A stretch of DNA of 64,000 nucleotides from Rallus limicola (GCA_022605955.1 JAKCOZ010000246.1:248001-312000), one strand, 5' to 3'. Numbered from the stretch's first letter, positions 1 to 13,662 are shown. Translations and numbers: made by a program. Notes: a model not told the origin generated them from the sequence alone.

Positions 1-396
1 CTCGGCCCTAGCAGACTGCAGTTCAAAACATGCTAAACGTCCAGCAATAACTCCCAAAGTAAAGAAGCTAGGCCTGAAAGGCATAGCTTGTCTGAAACCT
101 CCTAACAGGACACACGAGCAGACCCTGTCACTTTGGCTCTCAGCCTTTTCCTTTGCCTGGAAAGAGGGAACATGCCTGGAACCTCCTACGGTGCTTTTCT
201 CGGCCCTAGCAGACTGCAGTTCAAAACATGCTAAACGTCCATCAATAACTCCCAAAGTAAAGAAGCTAGGCCTGAAAGGCATAGCTTGTCTGAAACCTCA
301 TAACATGACACACGAGCAGCCCCTGTCACTTTGGTTCTCAGCCTTTTCCTTTGCCTGGAAAGTGGGAACATGCCTGGAACCTCCTACGGTGCTTTT

Positions 397-594
397 CTCG
401 GCCCTAGCAGACTGCAGTTCAAAACATGCTAAACGTCCAGCAATAACTCCCAAAGTAAAGAAGCTAGGCCTGAAAGGCATAGCTTGTCTGAAACCTCCTA
501 ACAGGACACACGAGCAGACCCTGTCACTTTGGCTCTCAGCCTTTTCCTTTGCCTGGAAAGAGGGAACATGCCTGGAACCTCCTACGGTGCTTTT
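397..594. repeat. Reference monomer matching the consensus
   Basis: This unit matches the consensus I derived by eye and serves as the coordinate frame (unit positions 1-198). Landmarks: CpGs at 3-4, 38-39, 115-116 and 189-190; PstI site CTGCAG at about 17-22; dyad at 65-89 (AAGCTA/TAGCTT outer arms); StuI site AGGCCT inside the dyad; direct repeat TGAAACCTCCTA / TGGAACCTCCTA at 93-104 and 177-188; direct repeat TGCCTGGAA twice within 152-181; pyrimidine-rich stretch around 143-156. The internal direct repeats hint that the unit may have grown from shorter repeats, but they are short and this is weak. Confidence 0.95.
461..485. repeat. 25-bp imperfect dyad in each monomer (unit positions 65-89)
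   Basis: Representative copy in the reference unit. Outer arms AAGCTA and TAGCTT pair over 6 bp, then one G/A mismatch, then GCCT/AGGC pairs over 4 bp around a GAA loop. The dyad recurs in nearly every unit. Variants that weaken it are T69G (AAGCGA, e.g. 4029, 34551, 45137) and C74A (AGGCATG, e.g. 9578, 13736). It is also the re-entry point for all seven foldback insertions. A hairpin or cruciform is possible in single-stranded or supercoiled DNA; formation is inferred, not shown. Confidence 0.85.
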
Positions 595-1846
595 CTCGGC
601 CCTAGCAGACTGCAGTTCAAAACATGCTAAACGTCCAGCAATAACTCCCAAAGTAAAGAAGCTAGGCCTGAAAGGCATAGCTTGTCTGAAACCTCCTATT
701 AGGACACCCGAGCAGACCCTGTCACTTTGGCTCTCAGCCTTTTCCTTTGCCTGGAAAGAGGGAACATGCCTGGAACCTCCTACGGTGCTTTTCTCGGCCC
801 TAGCAGACTGCAGTTCAAAACATGCTAAACGTCCAGCAATAACTCCCAAAGTAAAGAAGCTAGGACTGAAAGGCATAGCTTGTCTGAAACCTCCTAACAG
901 GACACACGAGCAGACCCTGTCACTTTGGCTCTCAGCCTTTTCCTTTGCCTGGAAAGAGGGAACATGCCTGGAACCTCCTACGGTGCTTTTCTCGGCCCTA
1001 GCAGACTGCAGTTCAAAACATGCTAAACGTCCAGCAATAACTCCCAAAGTAAAGAAGCTAGGCCTGAAAGGCATAGCTTGTCTGAAACCTCCTAACAGGA
1101 CACATGAGCAGCACCTGTCACTTTGGCTCTCAGCCTTTTCCTTTGCCTGGAAAGAGGGAACATGCCTGGAACCTCCTACGGTGCTTTTCTCGGCCCTAGC
1201 AGACTGCAGTTCAAAACATGCTAAACGTCCAGCAATAACTCCCAAAGTAAAGAAGCTAGGCCTGAAAGGCATAGCTTGTCTGAAACCTCCTAACAGGACA
1301 CACGAGCAGACCCTGTCACTTTGGCTCTCAGCCTTTTCCTTTGCCTGGAAAGAGGGAACATGCCTGGAACCTCCTACGGTGCTTTTCTCGGCCCTAGCAG
1401 ACTGCAGTTCAAAACATGCTAAATGTCCAGCAATAACTCCCAAAGTAAAGAAGCTAGGCCTGAAAGGCATAGCTTGTCTGAAACCTCCTAACAGGACACA
1501 CGAGCAGACCCTGTCACTTTGGCTCTCAGCCTTTTCCTTTGCCTGGAAAGAGGGAACATGCCTGGAACCTCCTACGGTGCTTTTCTCGGCCCTAGCAGAC
1601 TGCAATTCAAAACATGCTAAACGTCCAGCAATAACTCCCAAAGTAAAGAAGCTAGGCCTGAAAGGCATAGCTTGTCTGAAACCTCCTAACAGGACACACG
1701 AGCAGACCCTGTCACTTTGGCTCTCAGCCTTTTCCTTTGCCTGGAAAGAGGGAACATGCCTGGAACCTCCTACGGTGCTTTTCTCGGCCCTAGCAGACTG
1801 CAGTTCAAAACATGCTAAACGTCCAGCAATAACTCCCAAAGTATAG

Positions 1847-1871
1847 AAGCTAGGCCTTTCAGGTCTAGCTT
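1847..1871. repeat. Dyad with inverted loop
   Basis: Here the dyad core reads GGCCTTTCAGGTC instead of GGCCTGAAAGGCA: the central GAA is replaced by its reverse complement TTC, while the outer AAGCTA/TAGCTT arms are intact. The same unit also has T for A at about 1843 (AAAGTATAG). A simple reading is a micro-inversion of the hairpin loop with one further substitution. Three independent point changes are the alternative. Confidence 0.8.
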
Positions 1872-3430
1872 GTCTGAAACCTCCTAACAGGACACACGAG
1901 CAGACCCTGTCACTTTGGCTCTCAGCCTTTTCCTTTGCCTGGAAAGAGGGAACATGCCTGGAACCTCCTACGGTGCTTTTCTCGGCCCTAGCAGACTGCA
2001 GTTCAAAACATGCTAAACGTCCAGCAATAACTCCCAAAGTAAAGAAGCTAGGCCTGAAAGGCATAGCTTGTCTGAAACCTCCTAACAGGACACACGAGCA
2101 GACCCTGTCACTTTGGCTCTCAGCCTTTTCCTTTGCCTGGAAAGAGGGAACATGCCTGGAACCTCCTACGGTGCTTTTCTCGGCCCTAGCAGACTGCAGT
2201 TCAAAACATGCTAAACGTCCAGCAATAACTCCCAAAGTAAAGAAGCTAGGCCTGAAAGGCATAGCTTGTCTGAAACCTCCTAACAGGACACACGAGCAGA
2301 CCCTGTCACTTTGGATCTCAGCCTTTTCCTTTGCCTGGAAAGAGGGAACATGCCTGGAACCTCCTACGGTGCTTTTCTCTGCCCTAGCAGACTGCAGTTA
2401 AAAACATGCTAAACGTCCAGCAATAACTCCCAAAGTAAAGAAGCTAGGCCTGAAAGGCATAGCTTGTCTGAAACCTCCTAACAGGACACACGAGCAGACC
2501 CTGTCACTTTGGCTCTCAGCCTTTTCCTTTGCCTGGAAAGAGGGAACATGCCTGCTACCTCCTACGGTGCTTTTCTCGGCCCTAGCAGACTGCAGTTCAA
2601 AACATGCTAAACGTCCAGCAATAACTCCCAAAGTAAAGAAGCTAGGCATGAAAGGCATAGCTTGTCTGAAACCTCCTAACAGGACACACGAGCAGCCCCT
2701 GTCACTTTGGCTCTCAGCCTTTTCCTTTGCCTGGAAAGAGGGAACATGCCTGGAACCTCCTACGGTGCTTTTCTCGGCCCTAGCAGACTGCAGTTCAAAA
2801 CATGCTAAACGTCCAGCAATAACTCCCAAAGTAAAGAAGCTAGGCCTGAAAGGCATAGCTTGTCTGAAACCTCCTAACAGGACACACGAGCAGACCCTGT
2901 CACTTTGGCTCTCAGCCTTTTCCTTTGCCTGGAAAGAGGGAACATGCCTGGAACCTCCTACGGTGCTTTTCTCGGCCCTAGCAGACTGCAGCTCAAAACA
3001 TGCTAAACGTCCAGCAATAACTCCCAAAGTAAAGAAGCTAGGCCTGAAAGGCATAGCTTGTCTGAAACCTCCTAACAGGACACACGAGCAGACCCTGTCA
3101 CTTTGGCTCTCAGCCTTTTCCTTTGCCTGGAAAGAGGGAACATGCCTGGAACCTCCTACGGTGCTTTTCTCGGCCCTAGCAGACTGCAGTTCAAAACATG
3201 CTAAACGTCCAGCAATAACTCCCAAAGTAAAGAAGCTAGGCCTGAAAGGCATAGCTTGTCTGAAACCTCCTAACAGGACACACGAGCAGCCCCTGTCACT
3301 TTGGCTCTCAGCCTTTTCCTTTGCCTGGAAAGAGGGAACATGCCTGGAACCTCCTACGGTGCTTTTCTCGGCCCTAGCAGACTGCAGTTCAAAACATGCT
3401 AAACGTCCAGCAATAACTCCCAAAGTAAAG

Positions 3431-3455
3431 AAGCTAGGCCTTTCAGGCCTAGCTT
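3431..3455. repeat. Perfect dyad with inverted loop
   Basis: The core is GGCCTTTCAGGCC, so all 11 arm positions pair and the loop is TTC rather than GAA. Compared with the standard unit both the loop orientation and the mismatched arm base changed together. This is expected if the hairpin was copied or repaired across its own arm. It lies eight units from the similar variant at 1847, so common descent is possible. Confidence 0.8.
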
Positions 3456-6400
3456 GTCTGAAACCTCCTAACAGGACACACGAGCAGCCCCTGTCACTTT
3501 GGTTCTCAGCCTTTTCCTTTGCCTGGAAAGAGGGAACATGCCTGGAACCTCCTACGGTGCTTTTCTCGGCCCTAGCAGACTGCAGTTCAAAACATGCTAA
3601 ACGTCCAGCAATAACTCCCAAAGTAAAGAAGCTAGGCCTGAAAGGCATAGCTTGTCTGAAACCTCCTAACAGGACACACGAGCAGCCCCTGTCACTTTGG
3701 CTCTCAGCCTTTTCCTTTGCCTGGAAAGAGGGAACATGCCTGGAACCTCCTACGGTGCTTTTCTCGGCCCTAGCAGACTGCAGTTCAAAACATGCTAAAC
3801 GTCCAGCAATAACATCCAAAGTAAAGAAGCTAGGCCTGAAAGGCATAGCTTGTCTGAAACCTCCTAACAGGACACACGAGCAGACCCTGTCACTTTGGCT
3901 CTCAGCCTTTTCCTTTGCCTGGAAAGAGGGAACATGCCTGGAACCTCCTACGGTGCTTTTCTCGGCCCTAGCAGACTGCAATTCAAAACATGCTAAACGT
4001 CCAGCAATAACTCCCAAAGTAAAGAAGCGAGGCCTGAAAGGCATAGCTTGTCTGAAACCTCCTAACAGGACACACGAGCAAACACTTTCACTTTGGCTCT
4101 CAGCTTTTCCCTTTGCTTGGAAAGAGGGAACATGCCTGGAACCTCCTACGGTGCTTTTCTCGGCCCTAGCAGACTGCAGTTCAAAACATGCTAAACGTCC
4201 AGCAATAACTCCCAAAGTAAAGAAGCTAGGCCTGAAAGGCATAGCTTGTCTGAAACCTCCTAACAGGACACACGAGCAGCCCCTGTCACTTTGGCTCTCA
4301 GCCTTTTCCTTTGCCTGGAAAGAGGGAACATGCCTGGAACCTCCTACGGTGCTTTTCTCGGCCCTAGCAGACTGCAGTTCAAAACATGCTAAACGTCCAG
4401 CAATAACTCCCAAAGTAAAGAAGCTAGGCCTGAAAGGCATAGCTTGTCTGAAACCTCCTAACAGGACACCCACGCAGACCCTGTCACTTTGGCTCTCAGC
4501 CTTTTCCTTTGCCTGGAAAGAGGGAACATGCCTGGAACCTCCTACGGTGCTTTTCTCGGCCCTAGCAGACTGCAGTTCAAAACATGCTAAACGTCCAGCA
4601 ATAACTCCCAAAGTAAAGAAGCTAGGCCTGAAAGGCATAGCTTGTCTGAAACCTCCTAACAGGACACATGAGCAGCACCTGTCTCTTTGGCTCTCAGCCT
4701 TTTCCTTTGCCTGGAAAGAGGGAACATGCCTGGAACCTCCTACGGTGCTTTTCTCGGCCCTAGCAGACTGCAGTTCAAAACATGCTAAACGTCCAGCAAT
4801 AACTCCCAAAGTAAAGAAGCTAGGCCTGAAAGGCATAGCTTGTCTGAAACCTCCTAACAGGACACACAAGCAGACCCTGTCACTTTGGCTCTCAGCCTTT
4901 TCCTTTGCCTGGAAAGAGGGAACATGCCTGGAACCTCCTACGGTGCTTTTCTCGGCCCTAGCAGACTGCAGTTCAAAACATGCTAAACGTCCAGCAATAA
5001 CTCCCAAAGTAAAGAAGCTAGGCCTGAAAGGCATAGCTTGTCTGAAACCTCCTAACAGGACACACGAGCAGCCCCTGTCACTTTGGCTCTCAGCCTTTTC
5101 CTTTGCCTGGAAAGAGGGAACATGCCTGGAACCTCCTACGGTGCTTTTCTCGGCCCTAGCAGACTGCAGTTCAAAACATGCTAAACGTCCAGCAATAACT
5201 CCCAAAGTAAAGAAGCTAGGCCTGAAAGGCATAGCTTGTCTGAAACCTCCTAACAGGACACACGAGCAGACCCTGTCACTTTGGCTCTCAGCCTTTTCCT
5301 TTGCCTGGAAAGAGGGAACATGCCTGGAACCTCCTACGGTGCTTTTCTCGGCCCTAGCAGACTGCAGTTCAAAACATGCTAAACGTCCAGCAATAACTCC
5401 CAAAGTAAAGAAGCTAGGCCTGAAAGGCATAGCTTGTCTGAAACCTCCTAACAGGACACACGAGCAGACCCTGTCACTTTGGCTCTCAGCCTTTTCCTTT
5501 GCCTGGAAAGAGGGAACATGCCTGGAACCTCCTACGGTGCTTTTCTCGGCCCTAGCAGACTGCAGTTCAAAACATGCTAAACGTCCAGCAATAACTCCCA
5601 AAGTAAAGAAGCTAGGCCTGAAAGGCATAGCTTGTCTGAAACCTCCTAACAGGACACACGAGCAGACCCTGTCACTTTGGCTCTCAGCCTTTTCCTTTGC
5701 CTGGAAAGAGGGAACATGCCTGGAACCTCCTACGGTGCTTTTCTCGGCCCTAGCAGACTGCAGTTCAAAACATGCTAAACGTCCAGCAATAACTCCCAAA
5801 GTAAAGAAGCTAGGCCTGAAAGGCATAGCTTGTCTGAAACCTCCTAACAGGACACACGAGCAGCCCCTGTCACTTTGGCTCTCAGCCTTTTCCTTTGCCT
5901 GGAAAGAGGGAACATGCCTGGAACCTCCTACGGTGCTTTTCTCGGCCCTAGCAGACTGCAGTTCAAAACATGCTAAACGTCCAGCAATAACTCCCAAAGT
6001 AAAGAAGCTAGGCCTGAAAGGCATAGCTTGTCTGAAACCTCCTAACAGGACACACGAGCAGCCCCTGTCACTTTGGCTCTCAGCCTTTTCCTTTGCCTGG
6101 AAAGAGGGAACATGCCTGGAACCTCCTACGGTGCTTTTCTCGGCCCTAGCAGACTGCAGTTCAAAACATGCTAAACGTCCAGCAATAACTCCCAAAGTAA
6201 AGAAGCTAGGCCTGAAAGGCATAGCTTGTCTGAAACCTCCTAACAGGACACACAAGCAGACCCTGTCACTTTGGCTCTCAGCCTTTTCCTTTGCCTGGAA
6301 AGAGGGAACATGCCTGGAACCTCCTACGGTGCTTTTCTCGGCCCTAGCAGACTGCAATTCAAAACATGCTAAACGTCCAGCAATAACTCCCAAAGTAAAG

Positions 6401-9400
6401 AAGCTAGGCCTGAAAGGCATAGCTTGTCTGAAACCTCCTAACAGGACACACGAGCAGACCCTGTCTCTTTGGCTCTCAGCCTTTTCCTTTGCCTGGAAAG
6501 AGGGAACATGCCTGGAACCTCCTACGGTGCTTTTCTCGGCCCTAGCAGACTGCAGTTCAAAACATGCTAAACGTCCAGCAATAACTCCCAAAGTAAAGAA
6601 GCTAGGCCTGAAAGGCATAGCTTGTCTGAAACCTCCTAACAGGACACACGAGCAGACCCTGTCACTTTGGCTCTCAGCCTTTTCCTTTGCCTGGAAAGAG
6701 GGAACATGCCTGGAACCTCCTACGGTGCTTTTCTCGGCCCTAGCAGACTGCAGTTCAAAACATGCTAAACGTCCAGCAATAACTCCCAAAGTAAAGAAGC
6801 TAGGCCTGAAAGGCATAGCTTGTCTGAAACCTCCTAACAGGACACACGAGCAGACCCTGTCACTTTGGCTCTCAGCCTTTTCCTTTGCCTGGAAAGAGGG
6901 AACATGCCTGGAACCTCCTACGGTGCTTTTCTCGGCCCTAGCAGACTGCAGTTCAAAACATGCTAAACGTCCAGCAATAACTCCCAAAGTAAAGAAGCTA
7001 GGCATGAAAGGCATAGCTTGTCTGAAACCTCCTAACAGGACACACGAGCAGACCCTGTCACTTTGGCTCTCAGCCTTTTCCTTTGCCTGGAAAGAGGGAA
7101 CATGCCTGGAACCTCCTACGGTGCTTTTCTCGGCCCTAGCAGACTGCAGTTCAAAACATGCTAAACGTCCAGCAATAACTCCCAAAGTAAAGAAGCTAGG
7201 CCTGAAAGGCATAGCTTGTCTGAAACCTCCTAACAGGACACACGAGCAGACCCTGTCACTTTGGCTCTCAGCCTTTTCCTTTGCCTGGAAAGAGGGAACA
7301 TGCCTGGAACCTCCTACGGTGCTTTTCTCGGCCCTAGCAGACTGCAGTTCAAAACATGCTAAACGTCCAGCAATAACTCCCAAAGTAAAGAAGCTAGGCC
7401 TGAAAGGCATAGCTTGTCTGAAACCTCCTAACAGGACACCCGAGCAGACCCTGTCACTTTGGCTCTCAGCCTTTTCCTTTGCCTGGAAAGAGGGAACATG
7501 CCTGGAACCTCCTACGGTGCTTTTCTCGGCCCTAGCAGACTGCAATTCAAAACATGCTAAACGTCCAGCAATAACTCCCAAAGTAAAGAAGCTAGGCCTG
7601 AAAGGCATAGCTTGTCTGAAACCTCCTAACAGGACACACGAGCAGACCCTGTCACTTTGGCTCTCAGCCTTTTCCTTTGCCTGGAAAGAGGGAACATGCC
7701 TGGAACCTCCTACGGTGCTTTTCTCGGCCCTAGCAGACTGCAGTTCAAAACATGCTAAACGTCCAGCAATAACTCCCAAAGTAAAGAAGCTAGGCCTGAA
7801 AGGCATAGCTTGTCTGAAACCTCCTAACAGGACACACGAGCAGACCCTGTCACTTTGGCTCTCAGCCTTTTCCTTTGCCTGGAAAGAGGGAACATGCCTG
7901 GAACCTCCTACGGTGCTTTTCTCGGCCCTAGCAGACTGCAGTTCAAAACATGCTAAACGTCCAGCAATAACTCCCAAAGTAAAGAAGCTAGGCCTGAAAG
8001 GCATAGCTTGTCTGAAACCTCCTAACAGGACACACGAGCAGCCCCTGTCACTTTGGCTCTCAGCCTTTTCCTTTGCCTGGAAAGAGGGAACATGCCTGGA
8101 ACCTCCTACGGTGCTTTTCTCGGCCCTAGCAGACTGCAGTTCAAAACATGCTAAACGTCCAGCAATAAATCCCAAAGTAAAGAAGCTAGGCCTGAAAGGC
8201 ATAGCTTGTCTGAAACCTCCTAACAGGACACACAAGCAGACCCTGTCACTTTGGCTCTCAGCCTTTTCCTTTGCCTGGAAAGAGGGAACATGCCTGGAAC
8301 CTCCTACGGTGCTTTTCTCGGCCCTAGCAGACTGCAATTCAAAACATGCTAAACGTCCAGCAATAACTCCCAAAGTAAAGAAGCTAGGCCTGAAAGGCAT
8401 AGCTTGTCTGAAACCTCCTAACAGGACACACGAGCAGACCCTGTCTCTTTGGCTCTCAGCCTTTTCCTTTGCCTGGAAAGAGGGAACATGCCTGGAACCT
8501 CCTACGGTGCTTTTCTCGGCCCTAGCAGACTGCAGTTCAAAACATGCTAAACGTCCAGCAATAACTCCCAAAGTAAAGAAGCTAGGCCTGAAAGGCATAG
8601 CTTGTCTGAAACCTCCTAACAGGACACACGAGCAGCCCCTGTCACTTTGGCTCTCAGCCTTTTCCTTTGCCTGGAAAGAGGGAACATGCCTGGAACCTCC
8701 TACGGTGCTTTTCTCGGGCCTAGCAGACTGCAGTTCAAAACATGCTAAATGTCCAGCAATAACTCCCAAAGTAAAGAAGCTAGGCCTGAAAGGCATAGCT
8801 TGTCTGAAACCTCCTAACAGGACACACGAGCAGACCCTGTCACTTTGGCTCTCAGCCTTTTCCTTTGCCTGGAAAGAGGGAACATGCCTGGAACCTCCTA
8901 CGGTGCTTTTCTCGGCCCTAGCAGACTGCAGTTCAAAACATGCTAAACGTCCAGCAATAACTCCCAAAGTAAAGAAGCTAGGCCTGAAAGGCATAGCTTG
9001 TCTGAAACCTCCTAACAGGACACACGAGCAGACCCTGTCACTTTGGCTCTCAGCCTTTTCCTTTGCCTGGAAAGAGGGAACATGCCTGGAACCTCCTACG
9101 GTGCTTTTCTCGGCCCTAGCAGACTGCAGTTCAAAACATGCTAAACATCCAGCAATAACTCCCAAAGTAAAGAAGCTAGGCCTGAAAGGCATAGCTTGTC
9201 TGAAACCTCCTAACAGGACACACGAGCAGACCCTGTCACTTTGGCTCTCAGCCTTTTCCTTTGCCTGGAAAGAGGGAACATGCCTGGAACCTCCTACGGT
9301 GCTTTTCTCGGCCCTAGCAGACTGCAGTTCAAAACATGCTAAACGTCCAGCAATAACTCCCAAAGTAAAGAAGCTAGGCCTGAAAGGCATAGCTTGTCTG

Positions 9401-9504
9401 AAACCTCCTAACAGGACACACGAGCAGACCCTGTCACTTTGGCTCTCAGCCTTTTCCTTTGCCTGGAAAGAGGGAACATGCCTGGAACCTCCTACGGTGC
9501 TTTT

Positions 9505-12500
9505 CTCGGCCCTAGCAGACTGCAGTTCAAAACATGCTAAACGTCCAGCAATAACTCCCAAAGTAAAGAAGCTAGGCATGAAAGGCATAGCTTGTCTGAA
9601 ACCTCCTAACAGGACACACGAGCAGCCCCTGTCACTTTGGCTCTCAGCCTTTTCCTTTGCCTGGAAAGAGGGAACATGCCTGGAACCTCCTACGGTGCTT
9701 TTCTCGGCCCTAGCAGACTGCAGTTCAAAACATGCTAAACGTCCAGCAATAACTCCCAAAGTAAAGAAGCTAGGCCTGAAAGGCATAGCTTGTCTGAAAC
9801 CTCCTAACAGGACACACAAGCAGACCCTGTCACTTTGGCTCTCAGCCTTTTCCTTTGCCTGGAAAGAGGGAACATGCCTGGAACCTCCTACGGTGCTTTT
9901 CTCGGCCCTGGCAGACTGCAGTTCAAAACATGCTAAACGTCCAGCAATAACTCCCAAAGTAAAGAAGCTAGGCCTGAAAGGCATAGCTTGTCTGAAACCT
10001 CCTAACAGGACACACAAGCAGACCCTGTCACTTTGGCTCTCAGCCTTTTCCTTTGCCTGGAAAGAGGGAACATGCCTGGAACCTCCTACGGTGCTTTTCT
10101 CGGCCCTAGCAGACTGCAGTTCAAAACATGCTAAACGTCCAGCAATAACTCCCAAAGTAAAGAAGCTAGGCCTGAAAGGCATAGCTTGTCTGAAACCTCC
10201 TAACATGACACACGAGCAGCCCCTGTCACTTTGGTTCTCAGCCTTTTCCTTTGCCTGGAAAGAGGGAACATGCCTGGAACCTCCTACGGTGCTTTTCTCG
10301 GCCCTAGCAGACTGCAGTTCAAAACATGCTAAACGTCCAGCAATAACTCCCAAAGTAAAGAAGCTAGGCCTGAAAGGCATAGCTTGTCTGAAACCTCCTA
10401 ACAGGACACCCGAGCAGACCCTGTCACTTTGGCTCTCAGCCTTTTCCTTTGCCTGGAAAGAGGGAACATGCCTGGAACCTCCTACGGTGCTTTTCTCGGC
10501 CCTAGCAGACTGCAGTTCAAAACATGCTAAACGTCCAGCAATAACTCCCAAAGTAAAGAAGCTAGGCCTGAAAGGCATAGCTTGTCTGAAACCTCCTTAC
10601 AGGACACCCGAGCAGACCCTGTCACTTTGGCTCTCAGCCTTTTCCTTTGCCTGGAAAGAGGGAACATGCCTGGAACCTCCTACGGTGCTTTTCTCGGCCC
10701 TAGCAGACTGCAGTTCAAAACATGCTAAACGTCCAGCAATAACTCCCAAAGTAAAGAAGCTAGGCCTGAAAGGCATAGCTTGTCTGAAACCTCCTAACAG
10801 GACACACGAGCAGACCCTGTCACTTTGGCTCTCAGCCTTTTCCTTTGCCTGGAAAGAGGGAACATGCCTGGAACCTCCTATGGTGCTTTTCTCGGCCCTA
10901 GCAGACTGCAGTTCAAAACATGCTAAACGTCCAGCAATAACTCCCAAAGTAAAGAAGCTAGGCCTGAAAGGCATAGCTTGTCTGAAACCTCCTAACAGGA
11001 CACACGAGCAGACCCTGTCACTTTGGCTCTCAGCCTTTTCCTTTGCCTGGAAAGAGGGAACATGCCTGGAACCTCCTACGGTGCTTTTCTCGGCCCTAGC
11101 AGACTGCAGTTCAAAACATGCTAAACGTCCAGCAATAACTCCCAAAGTAAAGAAGCTAAGCATGAAAGGCATAGCTTGTCTGAAACCTCCTAACAGGACA
11201 CACGAGCAGACCCTGTCACTTTGGCTCTCAGCCTTTTCCTTTGCCTGGAAAGAGGGAACATGCCTGGAACCTCCTACGGTGCTTTTCTCGGCCCTAGCAG
11301 ACTGCAGTTCAAAACATGCTAAACATCCAGCAATAACTCCCAAAGTAAAGAAGCTAGGCCTGAAAGGCATAGCTTGTCTGAAACCTCCTAACAGGACACA
11401 CGAGCAAACCCTGTCACTTTGGCTCTCAGCCTTTTCCTTTGCCTGGAAAGAGGGAACATGCCTGGAACCTCCTACGGTGCTTTTCTCGGCCCTAGCAGAC
11501 TGCAGTTCAAAACATGCTAAACGTCCAGCAATAACTCCCAAAGTAAAGAAGCTAGGCCTGAAAGGCATAGCTTGTCTGAAACCTCCTAACAGGACACACG
11601 AGCAGCCCCTGTCACTTTGGCTCTCATCCTTTTCCTTTGCCTGGAAAGAGGGAACATGCCTGGAACCTCCTACGGTGCTTTTCTCGGCCCTAGAAGACTG
11701 CAGTTCAAAACATGCTAAACGTCCAGCAATAACTCCCAAAGTAAAGAAGAGAGGCCTGAAAGGCATAGCTTGTCTGAAACCTCCTAACAGGACACACGAG
11801 CAGACCCTGTCACTTTGGCTCTCAGCCTTTTCCTTTGCCTGGAAAGAGGGAACATGCCTGGAACCTCCTACGGTGCTTTTCTCGGCCCTAGCAGACTGCA
11901 GTTCAAAACATGCTAAACGTCCAGCAATAACTCCCAAAGTAAAGAAGCTAGGCCTGAAAGGCATAGCTTGTCTGAAACCTCCTAACAGGACACACAAGCA
12001 GACCCTGTCACTTTGGCTCTCAGCCTTTTCCTTTGCCTGGAAAGAGGGAACATGCCTGGAACCTCCTACGGTGCTTTTCTCGGCCCTAGCAGACTGCAGT
12101 TCAAAACATGCTAAACGTCCAGCAATAACTCCCAAAGTAAAGAAGCTAGGCCTGAAAGGCATAGCTTGTCTGAAACCTCCTAACAGGACACACGAGCAGA
12201 CCCTGTCACTTTGGCTCTCAGCCTTTTCCTTTGCCTGGATAGAGGGAACATGCCTGGAACCTCCTACGGTGCTTTTCTCGGCCCTAGCAGACTGCAGTTC
12301 AAAACATGCTAAACGTCCAGCAATAACTCCCAAAGTAAAGAAGCTAGGCCTGAAAGGCATAGCTTGTCTGAAACCTCCTAACAGGACACCCGAGCAGACC
12401 CTGTCACTTTGGCTCTCAGCCTTTTCCTTTGCCTGGAAAGAGGGAACATGCCTGGAACCTCCTACGGTGCTTTTCTCGGCCCTAGCAGACTGCAGTTCAA

Positions 12501-13662
12501 AACATGCTAAACGTCCAGCAATAACTCCCAAAGTAAAGAAGCTAGGCCTGAAAGGCATAGCTTGTCTGAAACCTCCTAACAGGACACATGAGCAGCACCT
12601 GTCACTTTGGCTCTCAGCCTTTTCCTTTGCCTGGAAAGAGGGAACATGCCTGGAACCTCCTACGGTGCTTTTCTCGGCCCTAGCAGACTGCAGTTCAAAA
12701 CATGCTAAACGTCCAGCAATAACTCCCAAAGTAAAGAAGCTAGGCCTGAAAGGCATAGCTTGTCTGAAACCTCCTAACAGGACACACGAGCAGACCCTGT
12801 CACTTTGGCTCTCAGCCTTTTCCTTTGCCTGGAAAGAGGGAACATGCCTGGAACCTCCTACGGTGCTTTTCTCGGCCCTAGCAGACTGCAGTTCAAAACA
12901 TGCTAAACGTCCAGCAATAACTCCCAAAGTAAAGAAGCTAGGCCTGAAAGGCATAGCTTGTCTGAAACCTCCTAATAGGACACATGAGCAGCCCCTGTCA
13001 CTTTGGCTCTCAGCCTTTTCCTTTGCCTGGAAAGAGGGAACATGCCTGGAACCTCCTACGGTGCTTTTCTCGGCCCTAGCAGACTGCAGTTCAAAACATG
13101 CTAAACGTCCAGCAATAACTCCCAAAGTAAAGAAGCTAGGCCTGAAAGGCATAGCTTGTCTGAAACCTCCTAACAGGACACACGAGCAGACCCTGTCACT
13201 TTGGCTCTCAGCCTTTTCCTTTGCCTGGAAAGAGGGAACATGCCTGGAACCTCCTACGGTGCTTTTCTCGGCCCTAGCAGACTGCAGTTCAAAACATGCT
13301 AAACGTCCAGCAATAACTCCCAAAGTAAAGAAGCTAGGCCTGAAAGGCATAACTTGTCTGAAACCTCCTAACAGGACACACGAGCAGCCCCTGTCACTTT
13401 GGCTCTCAGCCTTTTCCTTTGCCTGGAAAGAGGGAACATGCCTGGAACCTCCTACGGTGCTTTTCTCGGCCCTAGCAGACTGCAGTTCAAAACATGCTAA
13501 ACGTCCAGCAATAACTCCCAAAGTAAAGAAGCTAGGCCTGAAAGGCATAGCTTGTCTGAAACCTCCTAACAGGACACACGAGCAGACCCTGTCACTTTGG
13601 CTCTCAGCCTTTTCCTTTGCCTGGAAAGAGGGAACATGCCTGGAACCTCCTACGGTGCTTTT
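9505..13662. repeat. 21-monomer higher-order repeat, copy 1 (4158 bp)
   Basis: An ordered set of 21 units that recurs immediately downstream at +4158 bp. Shared diagnostic bases include AGGCATG (9578), CCCTGGCAG (9910), CTCCTTACAGG (about 10597), CTATGG (10881), AAGCTAAGC (11158-11160), AAACATCC (about 11335), GAGCAAACC (about 11407), GGATAGAG (about 12240), CCTAATAGG (about 12976) and GCATAACTTG (13351). The left limit lies between about 9193, where the copies still differ, and 9578. The right limit is within the last unit. Confidence 0.9.

Noticed and set aside
417..425. RNA polymerase III B-box-like GTTCAAAAC at unit positions 21-29, suggesting a tRNA-derived repeat
   Set aside because: The match is to a degenerate motif expected by chance about once in ten units of this length. 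There is no well-placed A box and no terminator run of four or more T at a sensible distance, and the G21A variant destroys it in many units.
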